Positions 26,428 to 34,455 of a stretch of DNA of 64,000 nucleotides are shown here, piece after piece (position 1 is the first letter of the stretch; each line of letters starts with the position of its first letter). A program made the position numbers and the translations under genes. The DNA comes from an uncultured Prevotellaceae bacterium (GTDB lineage Bacteria > Bacteroidota > Bacteroidia > Bacteroidales > Bacteroidaceae). A model generated the notes under the pieces. That model was not told where the DNA came from. It did not search any database and saw only the letters and a list, made by a program, of their open reading frames with translations. The stretch covers positions 98,771 to 162,770 of the forward strand of contig ONLY01000009.1 in assembly GCA_900318775.1 (NCBI GenBank), written 5' to 3'.

Positions 26428-27161
26428 AAGAGAAGAACATAACCGCATTGCTTTCAGCACTTCGTGAGCAGAAAGAGATGAGATTGAAAGGTGGTATCTA
26501 TCACAAAACGCAGATAGACCTGACCTATAACTCGAACCATATTGAGGGAAGTCGCTTGACGCACGACCAGACACGTTACATCTTTGAGACGAACACCATT
26601 GGTGTGACCGCTGACGAGACGTTGAACGTGAATGATATTGTAGAGACAGTGAATCACTTTTGCTGTATCGACTTGATGATAGACAAGGCAGAAGAGCCGC
26701 TTTCGGAAGAATTGGTGAAGACGCTGCATGGCATCTTGAAATCAGGCACATCCGACAGTCGGAAGGATTGGTTTGCCGTTGGCGACTACAAGCGTCTGCC
26801 TAACGAGGTGGGTGGTGAGGAGACCTGTGAACCAGAACGAGTGCATGACAGCATGCAACGATTGATAGAGGATTACAACGCCAAGGAGTCCCATACGCTG
26901 GAGCACATCCTCGACTTTCATGTTCGTTTTGAAAAGATACACCCTTTCCAGGATGGTAATGGTCGTGTAGGACGTCTTGTCATGTTCAAGGAGTGTTTGC
27001 GCAGTGGCATCGTTCCTTTCATCATCACAGACGAACTGAAAATGTTCTATTACCGAGGTTTGCGGGAGTGGGGCCATACCGATGGCTACCTGATGGACAC
27101 CTGCCTTTCTGCACAAGACCAGTATAAGGCTGTACTCGATTATTTTAGAATCAAATATTAA
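26424..27161 (+). CDS. Fic family protein
   Basis: A 245-residue Fic protein that would transfer AMP (or another phosphate-linked group) to a protein hydroxyl. The catalytic loop HPFQDGNGRVGR is intact at 173-184. An inhibitory-helix motif, SNHIEG (Ser37-x-x-x-Glu41-Gly42), lies N-terminal in TYNSNHIEGSRLT, so the protein appears self-inhibited. No DNA-binding domain is visible. It overlaps hsdM by four bases and lies 15 bp before hsdS, so it is translated as part of the restriction operon. Its target is unknown; a link to control of restriction or to abortive defence is inference. Confidence 0.93.
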   Translation: MKEKNITALLSALREQKEMRLKGGIYHKTQIDLTYNSNHIEGSRLTHDQTRYIFETNTIGVTADETLNVNDIVETVNHFCCIDLMIDKAEEPLSEELVKTLHGILKSGTSDSRKDWFAVGDYKRLPNEVGGEETCEPERVHDSMQRLIEDYNAKESHTLEHILDFHVRFEKIHPFQDGNGRVGRLVMFKECLRSGIVPFIITDELKMFYYRGLREWGHTDGYLMDTCLSAQDQYKAVLDYFRIKY

Positions 27162-27176
27162 TTTGGATTGAAGCGT

Positions 27177-28289
27177 ATGGTGGAGTGGAAGAAATTGGGA
27201 GAAGTTTGTGCTTTCAATAGAGGGAAAACAATAACGGCAAAGGATGCCGTTGATGGAGATATTCCTGTTATAGCTGGGGGACAAACGCCTTCCTATTGTC
27301 ATAACGAATTTAATCGTGAAGGTGAATCTATTACAGTAGCCGGTTCAGGAGCTTATGCAGGTTTTGTTTCATATTGGAATCAACCTATATTTGTTTCTGA
27401 TGCGTTTACTATAGACCCGTTAAAGGGATTGAAACACAAATATCTTTTTCATTGGGCAAAGATGAATCAAGGAAGAATTATTGCCACTCAAAAGGGGGCA
27501 GGTGTTCCTCATGTTCATGGAAAAGATATTGCCAATTTCCTCATCCCCATCCCCTCCCTTTCCGAACAACAACGTATTGTTTCCATTCTTGACACCTTCA
27601 CCTCTTCCATTTCCAATCTGAAACAGCAAATTGAGGAGAGAAGAAAACAATATGAGTATGAGAGAGATTTGTTGCTGGATTTGGAAGGAAAAGAAGGAGT
27701 GGAAATGAAGAAGTTGGGAGAGATAACAACAACGATTAAAGTTGGTCCATTTGGTAGTTTGTTACATAAGAGTGATTATATAAAAGGAGGTATCCCTTTA
27801 GTTAATCCGATTCACATGAATAACGGTTATATTATCAAGGATGAATCCTTTAGTGTTTCACCAGAATTAGCTGCTAAACTGTGCAACTATTTCCTTAAGA
27901 CCAACGACATCGTATTTGCGCGTAGGGGCGAAATTGGAAGATGTGCGATAGTTACAGAAAAGGAAAATAATTATATTTGTGGAACAGGCTCACTTATTGT
28001 TCGATTCAAAGAAAGGATAAATAGTAAATACATGCTTTTCTTATTTCAGACTCCTTTATGTAAAAATTATCTTGAAAAATCTGCAATAGGTGGTTCTATG
28101 TTAAATATCAATTGTGATATTGTGGGGAAAATGGTTAATCCCATTCCCTCCTTTCAGGAGCAATCCCGCATCGTTTCTATCCTTGATACCTTTGAGCAAT
28201 CCATAGCCAACTTGGAGGCGCAACTGGCGATGAGGGAAAAGCAATATGAGTATTATAGGGAGAAGCTGTTGAGGTTTGAGGAGGCTTAG
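27177..28289 (+). CDS. hsdS: type I restriction-modification specificity subunit
   Basis: A 370-residue subunit that chooses the DNA target. It has two target-recognition domains (residues about 2-140 and 178-320), each followed by a conserved helical spacer. The spacers read SEQQRIVSILDTFTSSISNL and EQSRIVSILDTFEQSIANLE, the usual internal repeat of HsdS. The recognition domains are visibly richer in A+T than hsdM and hsdR, as expected for exchanged cassettes. ATG 27177 is chosen over TTG 27168. The TAG stop lies in the first unit of a 10-bp CTAGG array. No second or inverted hsdS copy is in view. Confidence 0.95.
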   Translation: MVEWKKLGEVCAFNRGKTITAKDAVDGDIPVIAGGQTPSYCHNEFNREGESITVAGSGAYAGFVSYWNQPIFVSDAFTIDPLKGLKHKYLFHWAKMNQGRIIATQKGAGVPHVHGKDIANFLIPIPSLSEQQRIVSILDTFTSSISNLKQQIEERRKQYEYERDLLLDLEGKEGVEMKKLGEITTTIKVGPFGSLLHKSDYIKGGIPLVNPIHMNNGYIIKDESFSVSPELAAKLCNYFLKTNDIVFARRGEIGRCAIVTEKENNYICGTGSLIVRFKERINSKYMLFLFQTPLCKNYLEKSAIGGSMLNINCDIVGKMVNPIPSFQEQSRIVSILDTFEQSIANLEAQLAMREKQYEYYREKLLRFEEA

Positions 28290-28360
28290 GTGGTTCGAGG
28301 GAATCCTAGGCAGAACTCGGCAAACCTAGGAAAGCCTAGGTAACCCTAGGAAAACTTAGG
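28281..28360. repeat. eight 10-bp CCTAGG units between hsdS and the four-helix gene
   Basis: Eight consecutive 10-bp units, all ending in GG and seven in AGG. Five carry TTAGG, CGAGG or CTCGG variants or are flanked by them, and four contain CCTAGG. The register is exact over 80 bp and begins inside the hsdS stop region. An A-rich leader follows up to the next ATG. Confidence 0.92.
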
Positions 28361-28407
28361 AGGAAACAAAAAACAAACAAAGAACAAACTAAAAATATCA
28401 GGAAACA

Positions 28408-29076
28408 ATGGAATACGACACGAAGGGCAAGGTGCTAAAGAAAGCGGTGGTGTGGAAGGAATTGTATTTCTACCAGAAGAGCGATGCCATCTATCAGTTG
28501 ACGGTGGAGTTTTGCAAGCGTTTTCTCCCTGCTCACGGCGACAGGACTGTGGATCAGATGGTGCAGGCGGCTCGCTCGGGCAAGCAGAACATTGTGGAGG
28601 GCAGCGAGGACGGGCAGACGAGTTCGGAGATGGAGATTAAACTGATGAATGTGGCGCGCGGAAGCCTGCAAGAACTTCGTGCCGACTATCACGACTACCT
28701 GCACACGCATCATCTTTCGCTATGGGACATCGACAGCGAACGTCAGCGGAAACTGCGCGACTTCTGCCACTCGCACAACGACTACAGCGCCTATGCTCCC
28801 CTTGTGGCAAAGATGAATGACGAGGAGATGGCGAACCTACTGCTCACCCTTTGCCACCAGACGGACAAGATGATGTGCGCCTATATTGAGAAGCTGGAGA
28901 AGAAGTTTGTGACTGAAGGCGGCATCAAGGAGAGGATGCATGCAGCGAGGACTGGCTATCGCCAAGAGGTGGATGCCCGCCTGAAGGCGCTGGAGGAAGA
29001 AAACCAAAGGCTGAAGAAGGAGAACGAGGAGCTGAAGAAGAGGCTAGGAGGGATAGGAAGGCCTAGGCAGTCCTAG
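28408..29076 (+). CDS. four-helix-bundle (suffix-domain type) protein
   Basis: A 222-residue helical protein related to the four-helix-bundle / 23S rRNA intervening-sequence protein group. It has the signature-like stretch QAARSGKQNIVEGSEDGQTS and a helical body to about residue 165. The C-terminal coiled coil (about 188-211) is LKALEEENQRLKKENEELKK. The last eleven residues and the stop codon are encoded by a 10-bp CTAGG array (29041-29110). Relatives of this fold bind nucleic acid or act as structural partners; the role here is unknown. The gene sits between hsdS and hsdR, with CTAGG arrays on both sides. Confidence 0.78.
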   Translation: MEYDTKGKVLKKAVVWKELYFYQKSDAIYQLTVEFCKRFLPAHGDRTVDQMVQAARSGKQNIVEGSEDGQTSSEMEIKLMNVARGSLQELRADYHDYLHTHHLSLWDIDSERQRKLRDFCHSHNDYSAYAPLVAKMNDEEMANLLLTLCHQTDKMMCAYIEKLEKKFVTEGGIKERMHAARTGYRQEVDARLKALEEENQRLKKENEELKKRLGGIGRPRQS

Positions 29077-29110
29077 GAAAACCTAGGAAATCCTAGGCAA
29101 CCCTAGGAAA
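29041..29110. repeat. seven 10-bp CCTAGG units between the four-helix gene and hsdR
   Basis: Seven consecutive 10-bp units with CTAGG or TAGG at the same phase (GCCTAGGCAG, TCCTAGGAAA, ACCTAGGAAA and others); five contain CCTAGG. The array starts inside the upstream coding region, supplies its TAG stop, and is followed by an A-rich leader and the hsdR ATG. Confidence 0.92.
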
Positions 29111-29137
29111 TAAGAAGAAAACAAAAACCAAGAGATA

Positions 29138-32100
29138 ATGGAAGACCACAGAATTATCGTAGAGCAAGAACATACCACCGTGATGGCGCACTATGAGGCG
29201 TTGCCACGGGAGGAACGAGGCTACCAGAGCGAGGCGGAACTGGAAGCGGAGTTCATCAAGCAACTGGTGGGACAGGGCTATGAGCGTGTGAACATCACCA
29301 GCGAGGCGCAACTGTTGGCGAATCTTCGCCAGCAGATGGAACGCCTGAATGGGGTGACGCTCTCCGATAAGGAGTGGAAGCAACTGCTGGAAGGACACAT
29401 CGCCTCGCCTCAGATGACGATTGAGGACAAGACGGAACGGATTCAACGCTCGGAGATTGTGAACATCACGCGCGACAATGGCGACACGCAGAACATCAAA
29501 CTGATAGACAAGCGCGACATCCACAACAACCACTTGCAGGTGCTGAACCAATATGTGCCTGAAGGGGGTAACTATGCCAACCGCTACGATGTGACCATCT
29601 TGGTGAATGGTCTGCCTTTGGTGCATGTGGAACTGAAACGGAGAGGTGTGGACATCAAGGAGGCGTTCAACCAAATCAACCGCTATGAACGGGATTCGTT
29701 TTGGGCAGGATGTGGCTTGTATGACTATGTGCAGGTGTTCATCATCTCGAACGGCACACAAACGAAATACTACTCCAACACAACACGCTTCGCTCATGTG
29801 GCAGCCGTGTCGAACAGTCAGAAGCAACGGGTGAAGACACAATCGCAGTCGTTTGAGTTCACCAGCTACTGGAGCGATGCGGAGAATAACCAGATACTGG
29901 ATTTGCGAGATTTCACCCGCACCTTCCTGACGAAGATGACGCTGCTGAACGTGCTGACAAAGTTCTGCGTGTTCACGGTCGATAAGAACCTGATGGTGAT
30001 GCGTCCCTATCAGATTGCTGCCACGGAAAGGATTCTGTTGCGTATCAAACAGGCGACGATGAACAAGTGGCAGGGCACCATCAAGGCGGGTGGCTACATC
30101 TGGCACACGACGGGTAGCGGCAAGACGCTCACCTCGTTCAAGACGGCACAGCTGGCAAGCAAGTTGCCCTACGTGGATAAGGTGCTCTTTGTGGTGGATA
30201 GAAAGGATTTGGATTATCAGACGATGAAGGAGTATGACAACTTTGAGAAGGGCTGCGCCAACTCCAACACGTCGTCGAACATTCTGCAAAAGCAACTGAA
30301 TGACCCTCATGACGGGAAGAAAATCATCATCACGACCATTCAGAAACTGTCCTCGCTGCTGAAGAAGAAAAAGGACATCGACTGTGCGGACAAGAATGTG
30401 GTGATGATATTTGACGAGTGTCACCGCTCGCAGTTTGGCGATATGCACGTGATGGTGACCAAGGCGTTCAAGAAATACTATCTGTTTGGCTTCACAGGCA
30501 CACCCATCAGCACCGCGAACATCGCCACAGGCAAGTATGCCAATCTGCGCACAACCGCTCAGGCGTTTGGCGGCGAACTGGACGAGAAGGGCCATGCGAC
30601 GAAGCCTCTGCACACCTACACCATCATCGATGCCATCAGGGACAAGAATGTGCTGAAGTTCAAGGTGGATTACATCCAGACGATGAAGATGAAGGATGAT
30701 GTGGGTGAGAAGAAGGTGTGGGGCATCGAGACGAAGGAGGCGCTGATGGATGAGCATCGCATTGCGAACAACGTGCGCTACATACTGGAGCATTATGCCC
30801 AAAAGACGAAGCAGAAGCAGCGATACACCTACAGCATCATCACGAATGTGGCTGATGTGGCGAAGAGCAGCAAGGCAGAGGCTGCAAAGCAGAAGAACCA
30901 GCTGGGTGGCTTCAACTCGATTCTGTGTGTGGAGAGCATTCCGATGGCAATAGCCTACTACAAGGAGTTCCAGAAGCAACAGGCAGAAAGGGCAGAGAAA
31001 CTGCGCATTGCTACCATCTTCACCTTCTCTGCCAACGAAGCGGAGGATGATGCGATGGGGCTGATGGACGATGAAGACCCTGCTGCAACAGAAGGTTTGG
31101 ATGCCACGTCGAGAGATTTTCTGGAACGTGCCATTGCAGAGTATAATGGATGGTTCGGCACCAAATATTCGACAGACAGCGAGAAGTTCCAGAACTACTA
31201 TAAGGACTTGTCGCTGAGAATGAAGAACCGAGAGGTGGACATGCTGATAGTGGTGAGCATGTTCCTGACAGGCTTTGACGCAAAGACGCTGAACACGCTG
31301 TGGGTGGACAAGAACCTGAGGATGCACGGATTGCTGCAAGCCTACAGCCGCACCAACAGAATCCTGAACAGCATCAAGGATTGCGGCAACATTGTGTGCT
31401 TCCGCAATCTGGAGAAGGAAACGAATGACTCGCTGGCACTATTTGGCGACACGGGTGCAAAGGGCATTGCCATCATGCGTCCCTTCAAGGATTATTATGA
31501 GGGATTTGTGGACGAGAAGGGAAAGAAGCAAATGGGCTACTTGGAGATAGTGGCAACGCTATTGGCTCAATTTGCCTTGCCGCTGAACCCTGCGAATTTC
31601 ACCATCGAAGAAAAGAAGATGTTTGTGAAATTGTTTGGTGCCTTCTTGAAGATGCAGAACTTGCTCAGCGTGTTTGACGAGTTTACGGAGGAGAAGCGGG
31701 GCATCTCTGAATATGACAAGCAGGATTACCTGTCTTGGTATATAGACCTTCGTGCTGAACTGACCAATTCGGGAGGTGGTAACGGAGGAGGAGAGAAGGA
31801 TGACATTGTGGATGACTTGGTGTTTGAGACGGAACTGGTGAAGCAGATTCAGATAGACATCCCCTACATCCTGCAACTCATCAGGGAGTATCAAGGCAAG
31901 AACGGTGAAGACAAGACCATCATCGTGAAGATTCAAAAGGCGGTGGATTCAAGTCCTGACTTGAGAGATAAGAAGGAACTGATTATGAAGTTTATCGAGC
32001 GCATGACACCAACGCCTGGGCAGATTCTGGACGAGCAGGAGGATGTGTATGATGAATGGTACCAGTATGTGAGAGAAGAAAAAGAAAAGGAACTCAATGC

Positions 32101-32425
32101 CATCATCAAAGAGGAGAATCTGAAGCCCGAAGAGACAAGAAAGTTCGTGCAACAGGCTTTTGCAGATGGTTATGTGACCACCACAGGCGTTGCCATCACG
32201 AAAGTGCTGCCTCCCATGCCTGTCTTTGGCGGCAAGGGAAATCGGGAGGAGAAGAAGAATGCCGTGCTGGAGAAACTGAAGGCTTTCTTCAACCGCTTTG
32301 CAAGCATCACCAATGGCGGCTTCGGTGAAGAGAACACCTCAAACGTGGTGTCACTCCATCCTGTAGATTATATGAAGGTACTGTCAGCGGAGGAAGATAC
32401 ATCCAAAGCTGCAGAAACTGAGTAG
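29138..32425 (+). CDS. hsdR: type I restriction-modification endonuclease/translocase subunit
   Basis: A 1095-residue motor and nuclease subunit that cleaves unmodified DNA after ATP-driven translocation. The N-terminal PD-(D/E)xK nuclease shows Asp151 (NRYDVTILVNG) and Glu165-x-Lys167 (HVELKRRG). Walker A is TTGSGKT at residues 324-330, and the DEAD-box motif is DECH at 426-429. The SF2 motif III region reads FGFTGTPI. A long helical C-terminal domain, used to dock onto the methylase, follows. All catalytic motifs are intact. It begins 27 bp after a CTAGG array. Confidence 0.96.
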   Translation: MEDHRIIVEQEHTTVMAHYEALPREERGYQSEAELEAEFIKQLVGQGYERVNITSEAQLLANLRQQMERLNGVTLSDKEWKQLLEGHIASPQMTIEDKTERIQRSEIVNITRDNGDTQNIKLIDKRDIHNNHLQVLNQYVPEGGNYANRYDVTILVNGLPLVHVELKRRGVDIKEAFNQINRYERDSFWAGCGLYDYVQVFIISNGTQTKYYSNTTRFAHVAAVSNSQKQRVKTQSQSFEFTSYWSDAENNQILDLRDFTRTFLTKMTLLNVLTKFCVFTVDKNLMVMRPYQIAATERILLRIKQATMNKWQGTIKAGGYIWHTTGSGKTLTSFKTAQLASKLPYVDKVLFVVDRKDLDYQTMKEYDNFEKGCANSNTSSNILQKQLNDPHDGKKIIITTIQKLSSLLKKKKDIDCADKNVVMIFDECHRSQFGDMHVMVTKAFKKYYLFGFTGTPISTANIATGKYANLRTTAQAFGGELDEKGHATKPLHTYTIIDAIRDKNVLKFKVDYIQTMKMKDDVGEKKVWGIETKEALMDEHRIANNVRYILEHYAQKTKQKQRYTYSIITNVADVAKSSKAEAAKQKNQLGGFNSILCVESIPMAIAYYKEFQKQQAERAEKLRIATIFTFSANEAEDDAMGLMDDEDPAATEGLDATSRDFLERAIAEYNGWFGTKYSTDSEKFQNYYKDLSLRMKNREVDMLIVVSMFLTGFDAKTLNTLWVDKNLRMHGLLQAYSRTNRILNSIKDCGNIVCFRNLEKETNDSLALFGDTGAKGIAIMRPFKDYYEGFVDEKGKKQMGYLEIVATLLAQFALPLNPANFTIEEKKMFVKLFGAFLKMQNLLSVFDEFTEEKRGISEYDKQDYLSWYIDLRAELTNSGGGNGGGEKDDIVDDLVFETELVKQIQIDIPYILQLIREYQGKNGEDKTIIVKIQKAVDSSPDLRDKKELIMKFIERMTPTPGQILDEQEDVYDEWYQYVREEKEKELNAIIKEENLKPEETRKFVQQAFADGYVTTTGVAITKVLPPMPVFGGKGNREEKKNAVLEKLKAFFNRFASITNGGFGEENTSNVVSLHPVDYMKVLSAEEDTSKAAETE

Positions 32426-32572
32426 GTAATTGACAATTGATAATTGACAATTGATAATTGATGATTGATAATTTGCAATGTGGGGTGTTGTTTTTTTAGC
32501 GAACACGAATAGCGCGAATATAGGCCTCGAGGCCTATCCCAATTGGCAATTCTCAATTATTGATTAATCGGT
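32426..32572. repeat. AATTGACAATTGATAATTG array and 18-bp palindrome after hsdR
   Basis: Directly after the hsdR stop, 32426-32480 is a tandem array of AATTGACAATTGATAATTG-like units. A perfect 18-bp palindrome, ATAGGCCTCGAGGCCTAT, lies at 32520-32537, and inverted CAATTGGCAATTCTCAATTA-like units at about 32538-32568. The region 32573-32702 up to the end of ispF holds nothing I can identify. Confidence 0.85.
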
Positions 32573-32702
32573 TCATGGTGTTTTTCAACTCCATCCATAC
32601 AAGTGAGCTCCTTCCTGCGCATGTGGTTTCGTGCTGGAAGGAGAGGCTGACGTGTGATGGATGATGAATTCTGGGGAGTTGGAGGGATAAACGGGATGTG
32701 GG

Positions 32703-33188
32703 TTATCGGTTCTTCTCCAACAGCACTACAGCGTAGGCGCTGATGCCTTCTTCGCGGCCTGTGAAGCCGAGTTTCTCGGTAGTGGTGGCTTTGATGGAGA
32801 TGTCATCGATGTCAATGCCCATGACGTTGGCAAGGGTTTCTTGCATCTGAGGAATGTGGGGATTGAGCTTCGGACGCTCTGCACAGATGGTGCAGTCGAT
32901 GTTGCCGATGGCGTAGCCTTTTTCCGCTACGATTTCGAGGGTCTTCTTCAGGAGTATCTTGGAGTCGATGTTCTCAAACTCGTTTCCCTTCTTGGGAGGG
33001 AAATGGTAGCCAATGTCACGCATATTGGCAGCGCCAAGAATGGCGTCGCAGATGGCGTGAATGAGTACGTCGGCATCTGAGTGTCCCAAGAGTCCTAACG
33101 TGTGGTCTATCTTAATGCCGCCAATCCACAGGTCTCTGCCTGCTGTCAGCTGGTGCACATCGAAGCCAAAGCCAATTCTGATTTTCAT
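32703..33188 (-). CDS. ispF: 2-C-methyl-D-erythritol 2,4-cyclodiphosphate synthase
   Basis: A 161-residue MEP-pathway enzyme that cyclises CDP-ME 2-phosphate. Zinc ligands lie in GFGFDVHQL and GHSDADVLIHAICDA, and the FPP-binding strand is near SIKATTTEKLGFTGREEG. The length is normal. It is the last gene of the ten-gene minus-strand operon, and its ATG overlaps the porV stop by one base (TAATG). It shares the operon with dxr, another enzyme of the same pathway. Confidence 0.96.
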   Translation of the reverse strand: MKIRIGFGFDVHQLTAGRDLWIGGIKIDHTLGLLGHSDADVLIHAICDAILGAANMRDIGYHFPPKKGNEFENIDSKILLKKTLEIVAEKGYAIGNIDCTICAERPKLNPHIPQMQETLANVMGIDIDDISIKATTTEKLGFTGREEGISAYAVVLLEKNR

Positions 33189-34405
33189 TATCTTCTGCGT
33201 TTCTTGCCCAGCAGGTCACCGATGCCATCCATGTCGAAGGCCAGCGAGAAGCGGAGGGTTTGGTCAAGTGGGTTGCTTTGTGAGGCAGAGATGACGTAGC
33301 TGGCATCGAGCGAGAACACGTTCATCTTGAAGCCGGCACCCACGGTGTAATACTTGAGGTTACCTTTGTTGGGGTGCTGGTAGTGATAGCCGGCACGAAG
33401 GAAGAACTGGTTGTTGTAGGCATATTCCAGACCGGCGCTCCACTGGATTTCCTGCATCTCTTCCTTGAAGCCATTTGGAGCATCGTGGAAAGACTTGAAG
33501 ATGCCGCTGATGGGGGAAATGTTGTAGTAGCCTTCGCCTTCGAGCCAAGTGCGGTAGTCGCCATAATACTCGCTCGTGGTGCGCGCCTTTTCACGCTCGT
33601 CTTCAGGCAATGTTTCTATAAACTGCTCGAAGGTTGGGCGTGTGGGCACCAGCAACTTGTTGGCATCAGCCGCGATGGTGAGGGTGTTGTACTCGTCGAA
33701 CGGAACGAGGAGTGACAAACCGAAGCGCAAGTTGGTCGGTATGAACTCGGAGGTGTTGCCACCGTCGTAAGAAATCTTTGAACCGATGTTGTTGATGTTG
33801 AGTCCCCAACCTAATTGTGACTCGTGACCGCCCAGATTGATGTATCCGTTGTGGTAGAGGGCAATGTCCGCAGCAAAAGCTGAGCCAGGCTGCGTTTCGT
33901 CGTCACCCTTGTATGCCAGGTCTGAATAGATGTAACGCAGGGCTACAGCTGCAGAGAATGTCTCAGAGAGCATGCGTGAGTAGGCGAGGTCAACAGCCAT
34001 TTCGTAGGGCTTGAAAGTGACGTTTTCATCATCCCATAGCTGCACTTCACCTAGCGAGAAATAACGGAGCGATGCAGACAGCGCGTCGTAGTCTCCCAGA
34101 CGGTAGTAGCCCGTGATATTGGCGAGGTCTATGTCGTTGACCAATTGGCGAAGCCAAGGCGTGTAGTTGAGCGACACGCCTGCACGGCTGATACAGAAAG
34201 GATATTTTGCAGGGTTCCAGAATTGTGAGTTGACATCAGGGTCGGTTGCGGCACCGATGTCGCCAAGACCACCTGCACGTGCATCAGGGGCGATGGCCAG
34301 AGAGATCACGCCGTGATAGACGGGATTGAGTTGGTTCTTCACGTCCTGTGCCTGCATCGCGCAGAAGCAGGCAAGGCATGTGAGTATGCTAAATAGTTTC
34401 TTCAT
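33188..34405 (-). CDS. porV: type IX secretion outer-membrane shuttle protein PorV
   Basis: A 405-residue FadL-like beta-barrel of the outer membrane that carries type IX cargo from the translocon to the PorU sortase. A signal peptide (MKKLFSILTCLACFCAMQAQ) is followed by the PorV/LptO signature: APDARAGGLGDIGAATDPDV, then NSQFWNPAKYPF. The remainder is beta-rich. It lies 50 bp after porU, the same pair and order as known from Porphyromonas, and overlaps ispF by one base. Confidence 0.95.
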   Translation of the reverse strand: MKKLFSILTCLACFCAMQAQDVKNQLNPVYHGVISLAIAPDARAGGLGDIGAATDPDVNSQFWNPAKYPFCISRAGVSLNYTPWLRQLVNDIDLANITGYYRLGDYDALSASLRYFSLGEVQLWDDENVTFKPYEMAVDLAYSRMLSETFSAAVALRYIYSDLAYKGDDETQPGSAFAADIALYHNGYINLGGHESQLGWGLNINNIGSKISYDGGNTSEFIPTNLRFGLSLLVPFDEYNTLTIAADANKLLVPTRPTFEQFIETLPEDEREKARTTSEYYGDYRTWLEGEGYYNISPISGIFKSFHDAPNGFKEEMQEIQWSAGLEYAYNNQFFLRAGYHYQHPNKGNLKYYTVGAGFKMNVFSLDASYVISASQSNPLDQTLRFSLAFDMDGIGDLLGKKRRR

Positions 34406-34455
34406 GTCTTTTTATTTTGTTTTTCCAATATAGAGAAACGATGGAAACGTGGTCT

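Noticed and set aside
29093..31339. 748-residue open frame on the minus strand opposite hsdR
   Set aside because: It is His/Leu/Val-rich with no domain and lies wholly antisense to an intact HsdR with all motifs. It is a codon-bias shadow.
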